Of a stretch of DNA of 64,000 bases, positions 54,230-64,000 are shown one piece after another (within the stretch, counting starts at the first letter, position 1; each line of letters opens with the position of its first letter). The translations under genes and the position numbers were made by a program. This DNA is from Lucinisca nassula (Eukaryota; Mollusca; Bivalvia; Lucinida; Lucinidae), in NCBI GenBank assembly GCA_963580285.1, contig OY757010.1:218011234-218075233 (forward strand), read 5' to 3'. The notes under the pieces were generated by a model. It was not told the DNA's origin and did no database searches. It worked only from the letters and a program-made list of their open reading frames with translations.

Positions 54230-54780
54230 ATTATCTTAACACATACAAGCAAGAATTGCAAGTTTTATTCGAAGGTCTTTTATATACCATCACAAAACAA
54301 TATTTATGACATTCATTCAGAGGTCATTTTCAGGTCGGCTGCAAACACAAGTTGTAGGTTATAATCAGAGGTAATCTTCATGTGGCGACCATGCAATATT
54401 TATAGCTTTCATTTAGAGGTCAACATTACACCACCTCCAAACAATTGCCAGTTTCATTTAGAGGCCATCTTTAAATCCTCTACATACAATACTTATATCA
54501 TCCAACAAGAAGCAATCTTTGTTTCACACTTAAACAATATTTTAAGAATTCATTCAATGAGGTTACGTAAACATCATTATCAAATATTCGTTCTTTTATT
54601 GGGTTCATCTTCATATTGTCTCGAAACAACTCAAAAAGTTTCATTCATTTACTGGGTTCGTGTTTCCTCAACTGCAAACAATTAATGTAATGGGGTCAAC
54701 TTTATGTCCGTTTCAAAGAGTATTTACTACAGAAAACATTTAATTTGTTATTATAAAAACTATCAAGTCGTTATTATTTG
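54230..54780. repeat. AT-rich minisatellite (~55-60 bp units)
   Basis: Units with ATTCATTCAGAGGTCATTTT and CAAACAATATT, related to 38100-39350. It ends about 45 nt before the CCP2 exon. Confidence 0.65.
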
Positions 54781-54825
54781 TCAAAACCATGCGCCAAAGA
54801 TCATATTTCGACCTTGAATTCTTAG

Positions 54826-55005
54826 ATATTGTTGACTGTGGTCATCCGGGAGATATTCAACATGGTTCAGTCTCATTCTCCAGTACAAAGTATGGAAGCA
54901 TAGCTACCTATTCCTGCAAAGAACACTACAGTATGACTGCTGGTGACTCGGTGTCCACATGTCAGATGGATTTTACATGGGCTGGAACCAAACCTACATG
55001 TACAT
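54826..55005 (+). CDS. CCP/sushi domain exon 2
   Basis: This 180-nt exon lies between TTCTTAG and GTGAGT, phase 1 at both ends. It encodes a second CCP domain: VDCGHPGDI, YSCKEHYS, STCQMDFTW and PTC give the four cysteines, with Trp between Cys3 and Cys4. Shared layout with CCP1 (a T/A-x-YSC-x-x-HY-x-T core) suggests duplication. It joins EGF1 upstream (A|AT, Asn) and EGF2 downstream (T|TC, Phe) without stops. Extracellular, disulfide-bonded module; ligand unknown. Confidence 0.9.
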
Positions 55006-55184
55006 GTGAGTATATCTTATGGGAAAAACAAGATTTCGGTTTGTGATAGGGATTTAACGGCCGTAGAAAATATTTCATAATCTGTCTCCCAGATTGATTG
55101 GTAAACAACAAGATGCCAGATGTGGTAGAATGTTGTTATCGGATGTACAGGCTAATATAAACATTTCTTGTTCCCAAAAGGAGA

Positions 55185-55580
55185 ATATAAGAATCTTATA
55201 TGGGTGTGAGGGGTGGATTGAAAAATCCGTCCCGAGGGACACTGTCCGGCATCACGAGGCTTGCCGAGTGATGCCGGACAGTGATCCCGAGGGACGGATT
55301 TTTCTATCCACCCCTCACACCCATATTGGATTCTTTTTCTTGCATACATTCCATTTCTGTTGCGAATTTTTAATGCTGCTGTCACTTCGGTTACCGACGT
55401 CCGCCATTTTTGGATGACACAACAGGAATGTTTAGTGACGTCACGCATGACGACGCCACGCATGAGGTTGTAATCAACCAGTGCATTTATCAAACACGCG
55501 ATTATATTCGATTTGGGGTCGGAACACCAGGGTCAGAACATAAATTTCTATCCCAGGGTAAAATCACGGATTTCCTTGTC
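55185..55580 (+). mobile_element. Palindrome-capped element P2
   Basis: 127-bp palindrome (55199-55325) with perfect 19-bp outer arms (TATGGGTGTGAGGGGTGGA) and apex CGAGGCTTGCCGAG (55255-55268). The tail to ~55580 carries ACGTCCGCCAT, GTGACGTCACGCATGACG and AATCACGGATT, as in P1. It lies in the intron after CCP2. Confidence 0.82.
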
Positions 55581-55907
55581 TGGTGTGCAAGAAAAATAGG
55601 ATTCCTCATGACGTGTCTCATACATAAACATGTGTAGAGGTGGAAGGATACATTAGAATAAATGACCCATTACGCAAGTCTAGAAATTCTGATTCAAAGT
55701 TAAGTTGCTTGTTTTGTAAAACAGGTGTCCTGGGTGCTAACCCAAGTCCATATCAATGTTTTTTCTCATATATTCAGAACTTGATATTCAATAAACATGC
55801 ATACTTACATTTTGTGTAATTTTTATCACAGTAACTTCCATAAGCCAATGTGTGTTTACTTGTAAGGAACGGTCTATGGGTGAGTTACCATACACCACTT
55901 TGAAAAA

Positions 55908-56720
55908 TTGGGGGTATACTGGTTTTCATGTCCTGTCCGTCCGTATGTCCGAGCCTCCATAAACCATTATTTTGCCAAATTATTCTCAAGAACTGTAACA
56001 ACTGGAAGCCCCAAATTATGCAGAGCTGATTACTTGAATCGTGAAAGAGACAATGGGCATTGCCGGCTGGGCGAGGATTGTGGCCACGTAAAATCGATTT
56101 AAGCCCCCCAGTGGAAATCTTTCCACTGACCGTTCCAAGGCGGTTCTTCTGTAGGGTTAATTATGTGGTTGTTTGTTACAGACTGTGTGTATCACTTGTG
56201 TCTTTTTATTTTGGATGGCCATATGGCCATTTTGTGGGAAAGTAACTGTCCTTATGGCCTTCCTTTGTTTAGGTTTCCATTGTGGTCTGGTCGCTTAATG
56301 TTTGTGTTTCTTTCCCTTTGGTGTCTTTGATGGGTGGAGTAAGTTAATTGTATCGATTCCTGATCTTTGTTTTACTTCTACTTTACTTATTCCACCATCT
56401 GTTCTTTTTTCTGCCTTCTCACCTCTTATCTAGGACAGTGTTAAAATGTTAATCAAAGATTTTTTCAGGAACTGGAAAAGCTAGAAGCTTTTTCAGTAAC
56501 TGTTAAAGATAAACGCTTCAAACTCGGTATATTGTGCAACGATTTAAGCCCCCAAGTGGAATTCGTTTCACATACTGGTTTTCATGTCCTGTCCGTCCGT
56601 ATGTCCGCCGAGCCCTCAATAAATCATTCTTAATATTTCTCAAAAACTGTAACAACTGGAAGCCCCAAATTATGCAGTGATGATTACTTGTATCGTGAAA
56701 TAGACAATGGGCATTGTCGG
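55908..56720 (+). repeat. Duplicated ~155-bp segment flanking Penelope-like fragments
   Basis: ATACTGGTTTTCATGTCCTG ... GACAATGGGCATTG occurs at 55917-56063 and again at 56573-56718. Between them lie a Penelope-like 3' module (56070-56385), ~150 bp of unique sequence and a second short module piece (56540-56572). Confidence 0.8.
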
Positions 56721-56824
56721 ATTATTCTTTCATCTGTTCTTATGTTCTTCCCCTTGGGAAAAATGGTGGAAATCATAGCAGGGTCCATTCAGCTTAACGG
56801 CACAAATATGTTTTTTCTTTGCAG

Positions 56825-56938
56825 TCATAAACACATGTGACAGCAACCCATGTCAGAATTCAGGCACATGCATCACTGGTCTTGGTATGTACACGTGTGT
56901 ATGTGGAACAGGCTGGGCTGGAAAAAACTGTGAAGAAG
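56825..56938 (+). CDS. EGF-like domain exon 2
   Basis: This 114-nt exon lies between TTTGCAG and GTAACA, phase 1 at both ends. It encodes [21 protein letters not shown] and GWAGKNC, a complete six-cysteine EGF module with the GW-x-G motif before Cys6. The N-terminus aligns with EGF1 (IN-x-C-x-SNPC) residue for residue. No calcium-binding Asp pattern is seen before Cys1. It joins CCP2 and HYR in frame (G|AC, Asp). Confidence 0.9.
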
Positions 56939-57042
56939 GTAACATGGCTTAAAATCTTTCAGAAGCTTTAGATGGATGTGTTTAAAGAAAAAAGGAAATT
57001 AAATTTATTGACATGTCCACTGGGCCCGCATGCAGAGTCAGA

Positions 57043-57213
57043 GTGAGTGTGAGTGAGTTTTAGTTTTACGTTCCACCAACAGCTACGGTCATACGAAAAC
57101 GGGACCTCGATTAAAAGACTCATCCGAAATTCTGGAGAAGCCCGGGATCGATCCTGCCATCCCTTGTTTACAAGGCGAGTAGCGTAACCACTGCACCACG
57201 GAGGCTTCTATTG
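57043..57213 (-). mobile_element. tRNA-derived SINE-B (171 bp) with perfect 11-bp duplication
   Basis: GCAGAGTCAGA flanks it at 57032-57042 and 57214-57224. In reverse it has the head GAAGCCTCCGTGGTGCAGTG with CTTGTAAACAAGGGATGG, body GATGAGTC, CGTATGACCGTAGCTG, and end GGAACGTAAAACTAAAACTC. Same length class as 48665-48833. Confidence 0.9.
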
Positions 57214-57819
57214 GCAGAGTCAGAAAAAGTTTATTTGGTGATTATGCGGGCCTAGATTTGATGCCTTATTTCGTCATGCAACTTCAACACGAAACATTTT
57301 GTAGTGCCATCCTCACTGCTTAGAAGGTTGAAGCCTGCCCAAGAAAAAAAGTCTCTCCTTATCTTGAGCGATGAGAAAAGCCAGTTTATACCTATTCTGA
57401 TCGGAAGATCTCCAAATCAAGTGACTGTGTGGCTCAGTGAAGTTTCAAACAAGTCTTTATACTTCGGTTCATATCTTGAAAAATCCTTAATAATAATGAA
57501 TAATCTTATATACATTTTAAAGAAGAGTCTATATTCTCCATTTTGATCCAAATTTCATCAAGATAGGTAAATGTTTAATGCCTTAATTCGATTGTCAAAA
57601 TTTACTCCCGGGTTTTATACTTTCCCTAAGAATACAACCTTCCCTGCATGCATGGGACTGCCTTAGATATAATAAACATGGAAAACTCTGGCTTGCACTG
57701 CTGATATCAACCCATTGTATACTAGTGAACTGTTCCATTGCTATATGTTGGACAAGTCCATTTGTCATATAAGGCGTGGCAGGCCTATTTTTTAAAACTA
57801 TTTTGGACGGAAAATTCTG

Positions 57820-57895
57820 TTGTCAAATAGTGCAGACCCTTATCAGACGCTGCATTTTGTGGTGTCTTATCTAGGCTTGTACTGTTTGCAAAGGT
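57820..57895. repeat. Foldback F copy
   Basis: AAATAGTGCAGACCCTTATC and ATCTAGGCTTGTACTGTTTG arms. Confidence 0.7.
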
Positions 57896-57947
57896 AGCTC
57901 TTTCGGAGTTTCCCACCTACAACGGGTCAAAGACCAGTCTTACCTAC

Positions 57948-58065
57948 ATCAGAATCACAATTGATACTGGTGACACATCAAATGACATTCATACAGCAGG
58001 ACCTGTGATGTGGGAAGTTAGTCCCTAGCTCTAATCAAAGAGGTAAACTTAGTTACACAGTCACG
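57948..58065 (-). mobile_element. LINE 3' end fragment (same family as 10655)
   Basis: CAGAATCACAATTGATACTG, GTGACACATCAAATGACA and CAGGACCTGTGATGTGGGAA match 10655-10770. Only the last ~115 bp survive. Confidence 0.75.
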
Positions 58066-58431
58066 CAAGTGATCATGAGAGGAATTCGAGTCCTCTACAG
58101 ATGGGCCAGAAAGGCAAATTTCCTTTGTTTCATTTTTTAGCTTTAATACCTTAGATAATATAGTTATAAATTATTACATAATTGTTTTAAGGTTTATGAC
58201 CCTTTCAAGATTATTATTTCTGTTGTTTCGAGCTAATCGCTAATCAGATATGGTGAAAAAAAATACCCGACCGTCCACTGCAGAACTTGGTATCTCGCAT
58301 GTGGTCCAAGCATTTATATACATGCAAAATAATCATTTTGTACAACTGTGTCAGAGTTTCTTTCATGCAAAATTTTGAGAAATATTTTTTAATTCTGACA
58401 GCATAGCTATCAGAAAAAATAACCATTGTGG

Positions 58432-58670
58432 AGACCTGGTAGCAGGTTCAAAAGTAACAATGTTGCTTGTTAATGTAGTTAAAACTTTGATCATTTTTAG
58501 GCAAATATACTAATATTTTTAAAGAAAAAATGAGCAGTTTTTGCATATGCAAAAGCTGCTCACATTTTTAAAGCAAAAATACCGATGTATTAGGAATTTT
58601 GCTTGCAAGCTCAATCATTTTGACCACTAACAAGCTTGTTAAGCTAGCGATGCTTTGAACAACTCGACCC
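58432..58670. mobile_element. Diverged second copy of the 238-bp MITE
   Basis: GCATATGCAAAAGCTGCTCA, AACTTTGATCATTTTT and GATGCTTTGAACAACTCGAC match 1577-1814. The left terminus has decayed. Confidence 0.7.
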
Positions 58671-58810
58671 TGAAAGAATGCACTAAGTCACGGGTGTGTT
58701 AAAGTGTAGTGGTTGGCACAAAACATCTTCATTATGATAACACACCCGTGCGACAGTGCATTTTACACGTCTCCAAAATGGCTACTTTTCTGATGAAAAT
58801 GCATGATAGT

Positions 58811-58985
58811 TTTCTTATTTATATTGTAAACATAGGTTGTGGGTGCTCATTAGAACCACCTCGTCGAGGCGGTTCTAACAAGTACCCACAACCTTTGTAT
58901 TGGAGCAGAAATAAGAAAAATTATATATATCCCCGCAAACCCCAGTTTTCACTATATAAAGTGGGGGTTTAAGAGGGTGTTCATT
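58811..58985. repeat. Hairpin-H copy 3 with companion hairpin
   Basis: TTTCTTATTT and CATAGGTTGTGGGTGCTCAT pair with GTACCCACAACCT...AATAAGAAA; apex CCTCGTCGAGG. The companion hairpin AAACCCCAGTTTTCACTATA / AGTGGGGGTTT follows. Confidence 0.82.
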
Positions 58986-59131
58986 TCAGGACTTGTTCAC
59001 GGGATGTATGCAGACAGAGAACTCTGTTCTAGATGAGTATAGACACTAATTAAAGCCTTCATAGAGCATACTCAGCATACACACTAAGATATCTTTTCAA
59101 TAGACACGGCTCATATGATTATTAATTACAG

Positions 59132-59377
59132 ACATACAGCCACCAGTTCTGGAACAGTGTCCTAACAATATATATAGGAATGCTACCAAAAGAACCCTGG
59201 TAGTGGCCTGGACAAAACCTGTGTTTTCAGACCCTTTCAGTAACAGTATTAATATCACGTCTAACTTCCCACAACCAGAGTTTGAGTTTCCCTGGGGTGA
59301 CTATACTGCTCAATATGTAGCTACCAAAGTCAACAACGGAATGGTAACGGAATGTTCCTTCGATATTAGCATCAGAC
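59132..59377 (+). CDS. HYR (hyalin repeat) domain exon
   Basis: This 246-nt exon lies between AATTACAG and GTAAGT, phase 1 at both ends. It encodes one HYR domain: QPPVLEQCPNNI at the start, TLVVAWTKPVFSDP in the middle, and YTAQYVATKVNNG then TECSFDISI at the end. Two cysteines and the W-x-x-P turn fit the ~80-residue HYR consensus, an immunoglobulin-like fold often paired with CCP domains in adhesion proteins. Two N-glycosylation sequons (NAT, NIT) are visible. The open phase-1 donor shows the gene continues beyond the window or farther into it unseen. Confidence 0.85.
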
Positions 59378-60619
59378 GTAAGTTTATTGTTGTGCCAGTA
59401 TCATGCTCATTTACTGCCTAAGCCATCAAGCTCTTTAAGCACCTAATGTAAACTATATCCAGTAGAGAGAAATCATCTTAATGTAAAGCACTTTTTTACG
59501 TATCAAAGGGACTACTCTTAAAGAAACAGTTTGCTCCCCCTGGGTTTACTCCAAGAAACAAATGTTAACCCATTGCATGCGGGAAACCCCTAAAAGGGGA
59601 CCTTGGCAAACATTGCAGGCCCAGATCAGACACCACAGAATGTGGCATCTGATCAGGGGTCTGCTCTATTTGCTAACAGAATTTTCCATCAAAAATAGAA
59701 TAAAATGAAAAAATAGCCAAAAATAGAGTGTTAAATGCAATATCTTGAAAATCCCCATTAATCCGTCTCATCATGAGCAAAGGATAAGTTCTATGGAAAT
59801 TGTCTTTCTGGCGAGTTTTATCATTGAATCAAATCCTTGTAAAAGAGGGCTGACTGAAGTTGCAGCCCTTGAAAGTGTATCCATTGTACTTTAATACACT
59901 TTGATTTGTTTTTTCTTCAGCAGACAACATTTTGAAATATTTTACTTCTTTTTCACAGAAAACAGCATCCGACAATTCATGCAAATCGTCTCCAAAGAAA
60001 ACAGGATCTAACATATTTCATGCAAATAGTCTCCTAGACAATTAGCACAATTTGCATGAAATGTCAAATCCTGTTTTCTAACAGGCTCCAACAGTTCATG
60101 TAAATTGTCTCCAAAGAATACAGCATCTGACATTTCATGCAATTTGCATGAAATGTCAGATCATGTTTCTGGAAAAATTAAGAAAAATAGCAACAATGTC
60201 GTCTGCAGAATAAGCCCAAAGCATGGTTCAGATTAAGGAATAAAGGCATAATTAAAGCTTTTGTTAAGGTGAATTTTTGCACCAAAATAAATTTTCTTTA
60301 AAGCGAGGCAACTTTGGAACCAGATCCTACTTTTCCTGATATCTCAATCAATACTTTGCTCCCTGGACAGTTTAAAAATTTGGTCAGAAACGCATTTGAA
60401 ATGGCCACAAAGTTACTATCTCATATGTGATAATCAATTTGGGACCTTTAATATGCAATTTCTTTGCTATCTATCTATCTCTTCATACGGCATACACCCT
60501 CAACTGAGTATTATGTGCCGGGTACCCCGCAACATGCTATAAAGTAAAGGATAAAAAACTAGAAATGGTGTTTGTAAAACACAATGTCCCCAACCTTTGC
60601 TTGTCCTTAGATGGCAAAA
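59378..60619 (+). other. Downstream intron with foldback F and octamer-bearing palindromes
   Basis: 59607-59676 is a foldback F copy. 60125-60161 is a perfect 18+1+18 palindrome (ATCTGACATTTCATGCAA arms), and 59996-60079 is a looser one with the same ATGCAAAT-type core. The rest is unrecognised. Confidence 0.6.
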
Positions 60620-61320
60620 TATTCAACAAATATTGTTAAAGACTCAAAAACCTACAACAAGAATTCCCCCGAAGGCTATGTCGCGCCCGTGGGGGCGCAA
60701 AGTCACCAAACCATGAAATCTAGGTCAAGGTCAAACATGGATGCCTGCATAAAAATTTCACTCCTAGTTGCAAGCATGTACCAAGTATCATCAATGAAAC
60801 TCTTAAAAACAGACTCTTACATCAGGGTGAAAGTTAGGGTTGTCACACTATTTTACAAAGTCAGTGAACCATAAAATGTAGGTCAAGGTCAGAAATGGAT
60901 ACTTGCATTGAAGTTTCAATTCCTAAATGCAAGCTTGTACCAAATACAATTAATGAAGCTCTAATAGATCTTGAGAAATGGACTCTTACATTAGATAGAA
61001 AGTCAGGGTGGTCGCAATCATTCACAAAGTCAGTGAAACATGAAATATGGGTAAAAGTCAAATATGGATGCTTGCGTTGCAGTTGCAATTCCTAGATGCA
61101 CGTTTGTACCAATTATAATTTAAAAAGCTTTAATAGTTTTCGAGAAATGGTGAAAGTCAGGGTGGTCGCAATAATTCACGAAGTCAGTGAACCATGAGAT
61201 ATAGGTCAATGTCAGATATGGATGCTTGCGTTGAAGTTGCAATGCCTGGATGCAAGTTTGTACCAAGAATGATTAATGAAGCTCTAATAGTTCTCAAGAT
61301 ATGGACTTGCTGACAAGATT
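60620..61320. repeat. Tandem array, ~155-bp degenerate units
   Basis: About four units: CACAAAGTCAGTGAACCATG, AGGTCAAGGTCAGAAATGGA, GTTTCAATTCCTAAATGCAA and TTAATGAAGCTCTAATAG. Confidence 0.85.
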
Positions 61321-61359
61321 TTATTAAAAAAAAAACAAGGCTTCGCATGCGATACAAAT

Positions 61360-64000
61360 CGCCTCGCACAAGACAACTTCGTGTGTGGAAAACACTGAAA
61401 TGGCAAAAGTCCAACTTGCTTGAGATATTATGATATGCAACATTTGTGTAAAGTTTGTTTAAAAATCCATCCATAAATGTAGGTTCTAGAGTGATGACAA
61501 TATTTCTCTAAAAATAGTCATAGGGATCTTGACTTGAGGCCATGGCCGCGAAGTAGATCTTGCTCAAGATATTATCATAAGCATCTTTTGTGTGAAGTTT
61601 GATTAAAATCATAAATGTAGGCGGTAGAGCAATGACAAAGTTTTTCTAAAAATAGCCATAGTGACCTTGACCTTGAGGTCATGACCTTGAAAGTCAAAGC
61701 AACTCGAGATATTACCATAAGAAACATTTGTGTGAAGTTCTATTAACATCCATCAATAAATGTAGGCACTAGAGCGATGACAAAGATTTTCTAAAAATAG
61801 CCACAGTGACCTTGACCTTGAAAGTCGAAATAGTTCGAGATATTGTCATAAGGAACATTTGTGTGAAGTTATACTGAAATCGGTGAAGAAATGTAAGCGC
61901 TAGAGCCATGTCAAAGTTTTTCTAAAAATAGCCACAGTGACCTTGACCTTGAAAGTCAAACTCACTCGAGGTATTGTCATAAGGAACATTTGTGTGAAGT
62001 TATATTGAAATCAGTGAAGAAATGTAGTCGCTAGGGCGATGACAAAGTTTTTCTAAAAATAGCCACAGTGACCTTGACCTTGAAAGTCGAAATCGCTCGA
62101 GATATTGTCTTAAGGAACATTTGTGTGAAGTTATATTGAAATTGGTGAAGAAATGTAAGCCCTAGAGCATTGACAAAGTTTTTTCTAAAAATAACCACAG
62201 TGACCTTGACCTTGAAAGTGGAACTCGCTACAGATATTGTCATAAGGAACATTTGTGTGAATCTATTTTGAAATTGGTGAAAAAATGTAAGCGCTAGAGC
62301 AATGAAAAAGTTTTTCTAAAAATAGCCTAACTGACCTTGACTTGAAAGTCGAACTCTTTCGAGGTATTGTCATAAGGATCATTTGTGTGAAGTTATATTA
62401 AAATCAGTGAAGAAATGTAGGCGCTGGAGCGATGACAAAGTTTTTCTAAAAATAACCATTGTGACCTTGACCTTGAAAGTTGAAATGGCTTGAGATATTG
62501 TCATAAGGAACATTTGTGTGGAGTTATATTGAAATCGGTGAAGAAACGTAAGCGCTAGAGCATTGACAAAGTTTTTCTAAAAATAGCCACAGTGACCTTG
62601 ACCTTGAAAGTGGAACTCACTAGAGATATTGTCATAAGGAACATTTGTGTGAAGTTATATTGAAATCGGTGAAGAAATGTAGGCGCTAGAGTGATGACAA
62701 ATTTTTTCTAAAAATAGCTACAGTGACCTTGACCTTGAGGTCATGACCCTGAAAGTCGAACACACTCGAGATATTGTCATAAGGAACATTTGTGTGAAGT
62801 TATATTGAAATCAGTGAAGAAATGTAGGCGCTAGAGCAATGACAAAGTTTTTCTAAAAATAGCCACAGTGACCTTGACCTTGAGGTCATGACCTTGAAAG
62901 TCGACCTCGCTCAAGATATTGTCATAAGGCACATTTGTGTGAAGTTATATTGAAATCAGCGAAGAAATTTAGGCACTAGAGGGATGACAAAGTTTTTCTT
63001 ACAATAGCCACAGTGACCTTGACCTTGAGGTCATGACCTTGAAAGTCGAACTCGCTGAGAAATTGTCACAAGAAACATTTGTGTGAAGTTATATTGAAAT
63101 TGGTGAAGAAATGTAGGCGCTAGAGCGATGACAAAGTTTTTCTAAAAATAGCCACAGTGACCTTGACCTTGAGGTCATGACTTTGAAGTCGAACTCGCTC
63201 GAGATTTTTTTATAAGGAACATTTGTGTGAAGTTATATTGAAATTGGTGAAGAAATGTAGGCGCTAGAGCGATGACAAAGTTTTTCTAAAAAAAGCCACA
63301 GTGACCTTGACCTTGGGGTCATGACCTTGAAAGTCGAACTCGCTCGAGATTTTTTATAAGAAACATTTGTGTGAAGTTATATTGAAATTAGTGAAGAAAT
63401 GTAGGCGCTAGAACGATGACAAAGTTTTTCTTAAAATAGCCACAGTGACCTTGACCTTGAAAGTCGACCTCCCTCAAGATATTGTCATAAGGCACATTTG
63501 TGTGAAGTTATATTGAAATCAGTGAAGAAATGTAGGCGCTAGAGCAATGACAAAGTTTTTCTAAAAATCGCCACAGTGACCTTGACCTTGAGGTCATGAC
63601 CTTGAAAGTCGACCTCACTCAAGATATTGTCATAAGGCACATTTGTATGAAGTTAAATTGAAATCAGTGAAGAAATGTAGGCGCTAGAGTGATAAAGTTT
63701 TTCTTAAAATAGCCACAGTGACCTTGACGTTGAGGTCATGACCTTGAAAGTCGAACTCGCTGAGATATTGTCATAAGAAACATTTGTGTGAAGTTATATT
63801 GAAATTGGTGAAGAAAAGTAGGCGCTAGAGCGATGACAAAGTTTTTCTAAAAATAGCCACAGTGACCTTGACCTTGGGTCATGACCTTGAAAGTCGATCT
63901 CGCTCGAGATTTTTTTATAAGAAACATTTGTGTGAAGTTATATTGAAATTGGTGAAGAAATGTAGGCGCTAGAAAGATGACAAAGTTTTTCACAAATTAC
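61360..64000. repeat. Tandem array, ~131/~147-bp units, about 17 copies, truncated by window end
   Basis: Two unit types: short, with AGTGACCTTGACCTTGAAAG, and long, with an extra GAGGTCATGACCTT. Constant blocks are CAAAGTTTTTCTAAAAATAG, ATTGTCATAAGGAACATTTG and GTGTGAAGTTATATTGAAAT. The long type dominates after 62.7 kb. Open frames here follow the repeat and are not genes. Confidence 0.95.

Larger units (their letters stand above)
26284..54825 (+). other. Intron 2 (28.5 kb) packed with mobile DNA
   Basis: Donor GTATGC at 26284, acceptor TTCTTAG at 54819-54825. No further domain exon was recognised inside, though a short one could be missed. All large repeat structures from 26.4 to 54.8 kb lie in it. 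Confidence 0.65.
55006..56824 (+). other. Intron 3 (1.8 kb) between CCP2 and EGF2
   Basis: GTGAGT donor and TTTGCAG acceptor. Holds P2, two copies of a 155-bp segment and Penelope-like pieces. 55581-55905 has nothing recognised. Confidence 0.75.
56939..59131 (+). other. Intron 4 (2.2 kb) between EGF2 and HYR
   Basis: GTAACA donor, ATTACAG acceptor. Holds SINE-B, foldback F, a LINE tail, a MITE and hairpin-H. 57225-57819 and 58070-58430 hold nothing I recognise. Confidence 0.75.

Overview
The window looks like nuclear DNA of a marine invertebrate, most likely a bivalve mollusc. It is AT-rich and intron-dominated, with GT/AG-spliced exons of a sushi/EGF/HYR protein. The rest is densely packed with SINEs, Penelope-like and LINE fragments, mariner/Tc1 relics, foldback elements and 130-380 bp tandem arrays of the kind common in molluscs. 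The taxon is an inference; no species marker is present. No prokaryotic gene, CRISPR array or intact RNA gene was found.

One host gene can be supported. Five plus-strand exons (20479-20649, 26170-26283, 54826-55005, 56825-56938, 59132-59377) encode CCP(sushi)-EGF-CCP-EGF-HYR. All five are symmetric phase 1-1 modules, and every junction stays in frame. It is an internal part of a large mosaic extracellular protein; both ends lie outside the window. Everything else sits in or beside its introns, one of which is 28.5 kb.

Region by region: 0.7-6 kb holds a SINE, a mariner relic containing a MITE, and Penelope-like 3' modules, one split by a 379-bp satellite array. 6-14.6 kb holds a second mariner relic, two blocks of a 38-bp minisatellite, LINE relics, and two palindrome-bearing elements. 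14.6-26 kb holds microsatellites, a TA-flanked MITE, a third palindrome element inside a satellite fragment, CCP1 and EGF1. 26-37.6 kb holds a large repeat with AGCTCACC/GTGAGCTA termini and 331-bp and ~145-bp arrays. 38-39 kb holds a minisatellite carrying a 468-bp TRIM whose LTRs contain a 5S rRNA-like internal promoter. 39-45.7 kb holds LINE and Penelope-like RT relics, including an in-frame fusion of the two. 45.8-50 kb is a 4.1-kb composite DNA element with ~120-bp inverted termini and a 9-bp target duplication. 51-54 kb holds a Tc1 relic with a nested Penelope-like insertion. 54.8-59.4 kb carries CCP2, EGF2 and HYR. 60-64 kb holds arrays rich in AGGTCA half-sites, running off the end.

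The most novel-looking objects are the 5S-bearing TRIM (38367-38834), five palindromes sharing one 14-15 bp apical core (11.2, 11.9, 16.6, 30.9, 55.3 kb), and the 4.1-kb composite element (45825-49965).
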